From: Bacteroidota bacterium | GTDB lineage: Bacteria > Bacteroidota > Bacteroidia > Flavobacteriales > Flavobacteriaceae | Length of the DNA stretch: 8,885 nucleotides | Direction: 5' to 3' | Assembly (NCBI GenBank): GCA_018656255.1 | Contig: JABHYI010000048.1 | Coordinates: 1 to 8,885, forward strand | Part shown: positions 4,747-8,885 of the stretch, piece by piece | How positions within the stretch are numbered: the stretch's first letter is position 1 | How the letters are laid out: each line of letters opens with the position of its first letter | Translations under genes and position numbers: made by a program | Notes under the pieces: model-generated | Databases searched by the model: none | The model's input: only the letters and a program-made list of their open reading frames with translations | What the model was told of the DNA's origin: nothing

Positions 4747-7233
4747 ATGAGAAACTCCTTTTTTATTTTTCTACTATTGATTTCGGTTAGCGCCCTGGCG
4801 CAAACCAAAATAAGCGGTTTTGTAACAGACACCGATGGAGCCTCTGTGCCTTTTGCTAATGTAGTTTTTAAAAATAGCTTTGAAGGAACAATTACCAACG
4901 AAGAGGGTCGCTTTTATCTTGAGAGTAACCAGGACTATACAGATGTTGTGGTCTCTTTTTTAGGATTTCAAAATAAAGAAATCATACTAGATAAAAAGAT
5001 CAACTATAACATGAATGTTGTCTTAGAGCAAGAAGCAGCATCTCTAGATGAGGTTGTTATCTTTAGTGGTAAAACCTCTAAGAAAAATAATCCAGCCATA
5101 ACCATTTTGCGTAAAATTTGGGATAACCGAAGGCAAAATGGTATAAAAAAATTCGAGCAATACGCCTACGATAAATATGAGAAGCTTGAATTTGATCTAA
5201 ACACTATAGATAGTACACTCACAAAAAACAAAATTTTTAAAGGCATGGAGTTTATCTTTGAAGAGATAGACACCTCAAAGGTTACAGGAAATACCTACTT
5301 GCCAATTTTTATTAATGAGGCCTTCTCTCAGGTTTATGGAGACAATCTTCTAGGCAAAGAAAGACAGGTACTGCAAGGGAATAAAAATTCTGGGTTTGAA
5401 AACAACAACACTCTAATTGCATTTTTAAAAGATTTGTACAGCCAGTATAATGTATATGATAATTATTTAAAGTTTTTTGATAAGTCATTTACCAGCCCTT
5501 TATCTAAAACGGGTATAGATGTGTATAATTATGTGCTTTTAGATAGTGCCTACAGAAAAGATAAATGGTGCTATAACATAGCATATTATCCAAGACGTAA
5601 AAATGAACTCACATTTAAAGGAGACTTTTGGGTTAATGACTCTACTTGGGCCATTAAGGAGATTAACCTACAGGCTTCAAAAAGTGCTAATATAAACTGG
5701 ATTAGAGAAATCTATATTGAACAAGAGTTTGATGTACTAAATGATTCTATCTTTTTAATCACTCGAGATTACTTTATGAGTGACTTTAGTTTTCAGGATA
5801 AAGAAAAAGCCAAAGGTGTCTATGGAAGAAGAACCACCTTGTATGACAACTATGTTTTTGACATACCAAAGCAGAAAGATTTTTATAAAATACAAGTAGA
5901 TCCCTACCAGTATAATGTGTACAACAGGCCAGAGAGCTTTTGGGAAGAAAACCGTCTAGAGCGATTAAATAAAGATGAGTTGAGCGTTTATAAAATGTTA
6001 GACACATTAAAGAATGTACCAAGATTTAAAGCATTGTATAGCGCCGCTTCTATTTTGGCCTCTGGGTATCATGAGGTAGAGAACTTTGATATTGGGCCTG
6101 TATTCTCACTTTTGGGGTACAATGAGGCAGAGGGTCTTAGAGTTAGGCTGGGTGGGAGGACCTATTTTTCTCAAAATGATCAGTGGCGTCTTGAAGGATT
6201 TGGAGCCTATGGATTTAAAGATGATCGTTTTAAATTTGGGCTATCTGCAAAGGTGTTACTCAACAGAAAAAACAGACTCACCCTTTATTCGGGATATAGA
6301 AAAGATGTAGAGCAAACTGGTGCAAGCCTTTCTTCTAGCAATGATATTTTGGGCAGAAATCTAGCCTCTTCATCACTTATTGCCGTTGGGGCAAATGATA
6401 AGCTCACTCGTGTTAAACTTGCGACTCTGGGTGTTTCCTTAGAGCCTGTAAAAAATTTAAATATACGCCTAACAGGATCCTATAGGTCTTTGAGTTCTGC
6501 AACAGACAGCTTTTCTATAGATTATTTAAAAGAAGACGGAAGCATTGGTGGTGATGTACAACAACCAGACATCCAGCTATTAACATTTTTCACTCCAAAG
6601 AGGAAAGTTTCTGGTTATGGTGTGGAGAGAACCATTATAAATCAAGGAAGTTTCCCAAGTATTTTTCTTGGGTACACCTACGGTATAAAAGGATTCTTAG
6701 GGGGCGATTTTGAGTATCAGCGTATTCAAGGATTATATACCCAGCCATGGAATATTGGCGGTATTGGTAGATTAACCTCAACCATTGAGGCTGGTAAAAC
6801 CTTTGGTGAGGTAAATTTAAGCTTGTTAAATCCTATTCCAGGAAACCAAACTCTTTTTAGTATTTACAACACTTTTTCTCAGTTAGATTTTTATGAGTTT
6901 GTGAGTGACCAATACGTGTCTTTACATTTACAGCACGATTTTGGCGGGAGAATTTTCCAGCGCATACCATGGCTTAGAGACTTTAATTTAAGAGAGGTGA
7001 TAGGCTTTAGGTCGGTTATAGGGAGTGTGAGCCAAGAAAATATAGCCATTAACAGATCCAATGTAATATATCAGTCACCAAACAAACCTTATTATGAGTA
7101 TAGTTTTGGTGTGGGTAATATCTTCAAAGTATTTAGGCTCGATGTTAATTTCAGAGGAAATTATCTAAACCAGGCAGACTATCCAAATGCCAGAAAATTC
7201 GGCTTTACAGGAACCTTTGGTTTTAACTTCTAG
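4747..7233 (+). CDS. DUF5686 outer-membrane protein with carboxypeptidase-regulatory-like N-terminal domain
   Basis: The product is 828 residues. Residues 1-19 are a signal peptide ending SALAQ. Residues about 20-105 are a CarboxypepD_reg-like beta-sandwich (ISGFVTDTDGASVPFANVVF, then TITNEEGRFYL and VSFLGFQ). This fold also opens SusC/TonB-type proteins, but no plug domain follows here. From about 115 the DUF5686 region begins with the typical NPAITILRKIWDNRRQNG and QYAYDKYEKLEFD. The C-terminal half alternates polar and hydrophobic residues like beta-barrel strands and ends in phenylalanine (FTGTFGFNF), as expected for an outer-membrane barrel inserted by the BAM machinery. The function is unknown in the family; an envelope or transport role is inference. 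The gene follows pdhB by 48 nt with no clear terminator or promoter between, so co-transcription is likely. Confidence 0.9.
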   Translation: MRNSFFIFLLLISVSALAQTKISGFVTDTDGASVPFANVVFKNSFEGTITNEEGRFYLESNQDYTDVVVSFLGFQNKEIILDKKINYNMNVVLEQEAASLDEVVIFSGKTSKKNNPAITILRKIWDNRRQNGIKKFEQYAYDKYEKLEFDLNTIDSTLTKNKIFKGMEFIFEEIDTSKVTGNTYLPIFINEAFSQVYGDNLLGKERQVLQGNKNSGFENNNTLIAFLKDLYSQYNVYDNYLKFFDKSFTSPLSKTGIDVYNYVLLDSAYRKDKWCYNIAYYPRRKNELTFKGDFWVNDSTWAIKEINLQASKSANINWIREIYIEQEFDVLNDSIFLITRDYFMSDFSFQDKEKAKGVYGRRTTLYDNYVFDIPKQKDFYKIQVDPYQYNVYNRPESFWEENRLERLNKDELSVYKMLDTLKNVPRFKALYSAASILASGYHEVENFDIGPVFSLLGYNEAEGLRVRLGGRTYFSQNDQWRLEGFGAYGFKDDRFKFGLSAKVLLNRKNRLTLYSGYRKDVEQTGASLSSSNDILGRNLASSSLIAVGANDKLTRVKLATLGVSLEPVKNLNIRLTGSYRSLSSATDSFSIDYLKEDGSIGGDVQQPDIQLLTFFTPKRKVSGYGVERTIINQGSFPSIFLGYTYGIKGFLGGDFEYQRIQGLYTQPWNIGGIGRLTSTIEAGKTFGEVNLSLLNPIPGNQTLFSIYNTFSQLDFYEFVSDQYVSLHLQHDFGGRIFQRIPWLRDFNLREVIGFRSVIGSVSQENIAINRSNVIYQSPNKPYYEYSFGVGNIFKVFRLDVNFRGNYLNQADYPNARKFGFTGTFGFNF

Positions 7234-7253
7234 GGAGTGTTTTCATCTCTCTA

Positions 7254-7273
7254 AAAATAGTGAGCGCTATTTT
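7254..7273 (+). terminator. Weak hairpin after the DUF5686 gene
   Basis: AAAATAG (7254-7260) and CTATTTT (7267-7273) form a 7-bp stem around TGAGCG, 20 nt after the stop codon. The four T residues are inside the stem and no longer T-tract follows, so it is a poor terminator by the usual rules. It remains the best candidate for ending the pdhB-DUF5686 transcript. Confidence 0.35.
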
Positions 7274-7378
7274 AAAGCACGCCTGTTAGGCTAAGGCCAT
7301 GCTATTTGCCGTAAAACCACCTTTAATTTTGCTGTTTAACCCCTAATATCCAGTGCTTTATAGCCACTTTTGTCACTT

Positions 7379-7399
7379 ATTAAAAAGGTGTTTTTTAAT
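7379..7399. repeat. AT-rich hairpin upstream of hppA
   Basis: ATTAAAAA (7379-7386) and TTTTTAAT (7392-7399) pair around GGTGT. The stem has no G-C pair, so it would be weak as RNA. It may be a backup terminator for the upstream transcript or simply part of the AT-rich upstream promoter region of hppA. Confidence 0.3.
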
Positions 7400-7421
7400 T
7401 GTCTTTAATTTGTTACTTTTA
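7391..7421 (+). promoter_or_regulatory. Possible hppA promoter region
   Basis: The sequence TTAATTTG at 7405-7412 and TTACTTTT at 7414-7421 each approach the TAnnTTTG -7 consensus. A T-run at 7391-7396 lies about 17 nt before the second, where a -33 element would be. Neither match is exact. hppA is most likely transcribed from its own promoter here, because the gap to the gene upstream is 216 nt. Confidence 0.35.
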
Positions 7422-7449
7422 CCGCCTTAATTAACGAATCAAATAATAT

Positions 7450-8885
7450 ATGGAAGCAATGATGATTTACATGCCAATAGCAGCGGCATTAATAGGTTTA
7501 GTATATATGCTAATTAAAAAATCTTGGGTGATGAAGCAAGATGCAGGTGATGGTAAAATGAAAGAAATTTCAGACCACATCTACGAAGGTGCTTTAGCCT
7601 TCTTAAATGCAGAATATAGATTGTTATCTTATTTCGTTTTAGGTGCAAGTATTGTTCTAGCAGGAATTGCTTTTTTTATGGACACTACCTATTTAATTGT
7701 TGTTGCCTTTATTATTGGAGCTGTTTTTTCTGCCTTTGCAGGAAACATGGGTATGAAAATAGCAACTAAAACCAATGTAAGAACCACTCAAGCAGCAAAA
7801 ACAAGCCTGCCAAATGCACTAAAAGTTTCTTTTGGTGGTGGTACTGTTATGGGTCTTGGTGTTGCTGGATTGGCTGTTTTAGGATTAACACTTTTCTTCA
7901 TTGTATTTTATCAAATGTTTATGGGTGGTCAATGGACCAACACCATGGATATGACTATAGTATTAGAGGCTTTAGCTGGTTTCTCTCTAGGAGCAGAGTC
8001 TATTGCGCTTTTTGCAAGAGTGGGTGGAGGTATTTATACCAAAGCTGCCGATGTAGGGGCAGATTTAGCAGGAAAAGTACAGGCAGATATTCCAGAGGAT
8101 GATCCAAGAAACCCAGCAACAATTGCAGATAATGTTGGAGATAATGTAGGTGATGTTGCAGGAATGGGTGCAGATTTATTTGGATCATATGTAGCAACAG
8201 TACTTGCTGCAATGGTACTTGGTAACTATGTTATCAAAGACATGGGAGGCTCAATACAAGATGCCTTTGGCGGAATTGGCCCTGTTTTATTACCTATGGC
8301 AATTGCAGGTGTAGGAATTATTATTTCTCTTATAGGAACTTTATTAGTTAAAATTTCTTCTAACGATGCAAAAGAAGCGGATGTACAAAAAGCTCTAAAC
8401 ATAGGTAACTGGGCATCTATTATTATGGTTGCTGTAGCTTGTTATGGATTAGTTACATGGATGCTGCCAGCAACAATGCAAATGGACTTCTTTGGAGAAG
8501 GATTACAAGATATTTCTTCAATTAGAGTATTTTATGCATGTTTGGTTGGACTGGTTGTAGGAGCGGGAATCTCTGCTTTTACAGAATACTATACAGGACT
8601 TGGTTCTAAGCCAATTTTAAAAATTGTACAACAATCTAGCACGGGTGCAGGAACAAACATCATTGCTGGTTTGGCAACAGGTATGATTTCTACATTTTCT
8701 TCTGTACTGTTATTCGCAGCCGCAATATGGGCATCATATGCTTTGGCTGGGTTTTACGGAGTTGCATTAGCAGCTTCTGCTATGATGGCAACAACGGCCA
8801 TGCAACTGGCTATTGATGCTTTTGGACCTATTGCAGATAATGCAGGTGGTATTGCAGAGATGAGCGAGCAAGATCCAATAGTAAG
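7450..8885 (+). CDS. hppA: Membrane-bound ion-pumping pyrophosphatase, 3' end cut by window
   Basis: This gene is partial: 478 codons are visible of a protein usually near 700-800 residues. It hydrolyses pyrophosphate in the cytoplasm and pumps H+ or Na+ across the inner membrane. The ATG at 7450 is the earliest possible start, as an in-frame TAA ends 3 nt before it. Family motifs are clear: GGGIYTKAADVGADLAGKV (192-210), the acidic pyrophosphate/Mg2+ site DDPRNPATIADNVGDNVGD (217-235), FTEYYTG (377-383) and DAFGPIADNAGGIAEM (456-471), with long hydrophobic helices between them. The glutamate that sits in helix 6 of characterised enzymes is replaced by G245 and A249, while a glutamate appears in helix 5 (E183 in GAESIALF). 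This pattern suggests a Flavobacterium-type H+ pump. The residue that sets K+ dependence lies beyond the window. Confidence 0.96.
   Translation, partial: MEAMMIYMPIAAALIGLVYMLIKKSWVMKQDAGDGKMKEISDHIYEGALAFLNAEYRLLSYFVLGASIVLAGIAFFMDTTYLIVVAFIIGAVFSAFAGNMGMKIATKTNVRTTQAAKTSLPNALKVSFGGGTVMGLGVAGLAVLGLTLFFIVFYQMFMGGQWTNTMDMTIVLEALAGFSLGAESIALFARVGGGIYTKAADVGADLAGKVQADIPEDDPRNPATIADNVGDNVGDVAGMGADLFGSYVATVLAAMVLGNYVIKDMGGSIQDAFGGIGPVLLPMAIAGVGIIISLIGTLLVKISSNDAKEADVQKALNIGNWASIIMVAVACYGLVTWMLPATMQMDFFGEGLQDISSIRVFYACLVGLVVGAGISAFTEYYTGLGSKPILKIVQQSSTGAGTNIIAGLATGMISTFSSVLLFAAAIWASYALAGFYGVALAASAMMATTAMQLAIDAFGPIADNAGGIAEMSEQDPIV

Noticed and set aside
4739..4750. Three-codon upstream ORF (ATG TTT TCA TGA) overlapping the DUF5686 start as ATGA
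   Set aside because: It is far too short to judge, nothing else supports translational coupling, and such an overlap is easily produced by chance.
5786..6022. Minus-strand open frame inside the DUF5686 gene
   Set aside because: The protein is rich in Cys, His and Leu with no recognisable motif, as expected from reading a coding strand backwards.
7299..7346. Possible 15-codon ORF starting ATG CTA TTT in the gap before hppA
   Set aside because: It is very short, has no supporting motif or start context, and resembles no known leader peptide.
8000..8212. Leucine- and histidine-rich open frame on the minus strand opposite hppA
   Set aside because: The biased composition mirrors the Gly/Ala-rich codons of the pyrophosphatase; it is an antisense shadow.

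Overview
The window looks like a chromosomal stretch from a member of the Flavobacteriia (Bacteroidota). The DNA is AT-rich. No convincing Shine-Dalgarno sequence precedes the genes, and at least one promoter fits the Bacteroidota -7 consensus TAnnTTTG. The protein set also fits the group: an EtfB/EtfA pair, a DUF151 nuclease with a C-terminal UVR motif, a free-standing pyruvate dehydrogenase E1 beta gene, and a large outer-membrane DUF5686 protein with a carboxypeptidase-regulatory-like N-terminus. I cannot name the genus from the sequence alone.

Layout. Four minus-strand genes fill the left part, in transcription order: etfB (3435 to 2695), etfA (2627 to 1665), a DUF151/UVR 'bifunctional nuclease' gene (1580 to 957), and a CNT-family nucleoside transporter (941 to beyond base 1, cut by the window). 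A strong intrinsic terminator hairpin sits between etfA and the nuclease gene. The nuclease and transporter genes are 15 nt apart and almost certainly co-transcribed. Three plus-strand genes fill the right part: pdhB (3718 to 4698), the DUF5686 gene (4747 to 7233) and a membrane pyrophosphatase, hppA (7450 to beyond 8885, cut by the window). The roughly 280-nt divergent region between etfB and pdhB carries a -7 box for each direction, a perfect 26-nt palindrome and further inverted repeats. The 216-nt gap before hppA holds weak hairpins and a probable promoter.

How the genes fit together. EtfAB collects electrons from acyl-CoA and related dehydrogenases. PdhB is half of the E1 component that makes acetyl-CoA from pyruvate. 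HppA recovers energy from pyrophosphate as an ion gradient. This is a central energy-metabolism neighbourhood with one nucleoside-salvage pair and one envelope protein. I see no mobile element, CRISPR array, tRNA, rRNA or defence system. The most notable signals are regulatory (the palindrome and interleaved repeats at the etfB promoter, and the terminator pressed against the nuclease start). Two protein-level features also stand out: an ion-gate glutamate in HppA that has apparently moved to another helix, and a secreted lipocalin-like domain fused to the nucleoside transporter.
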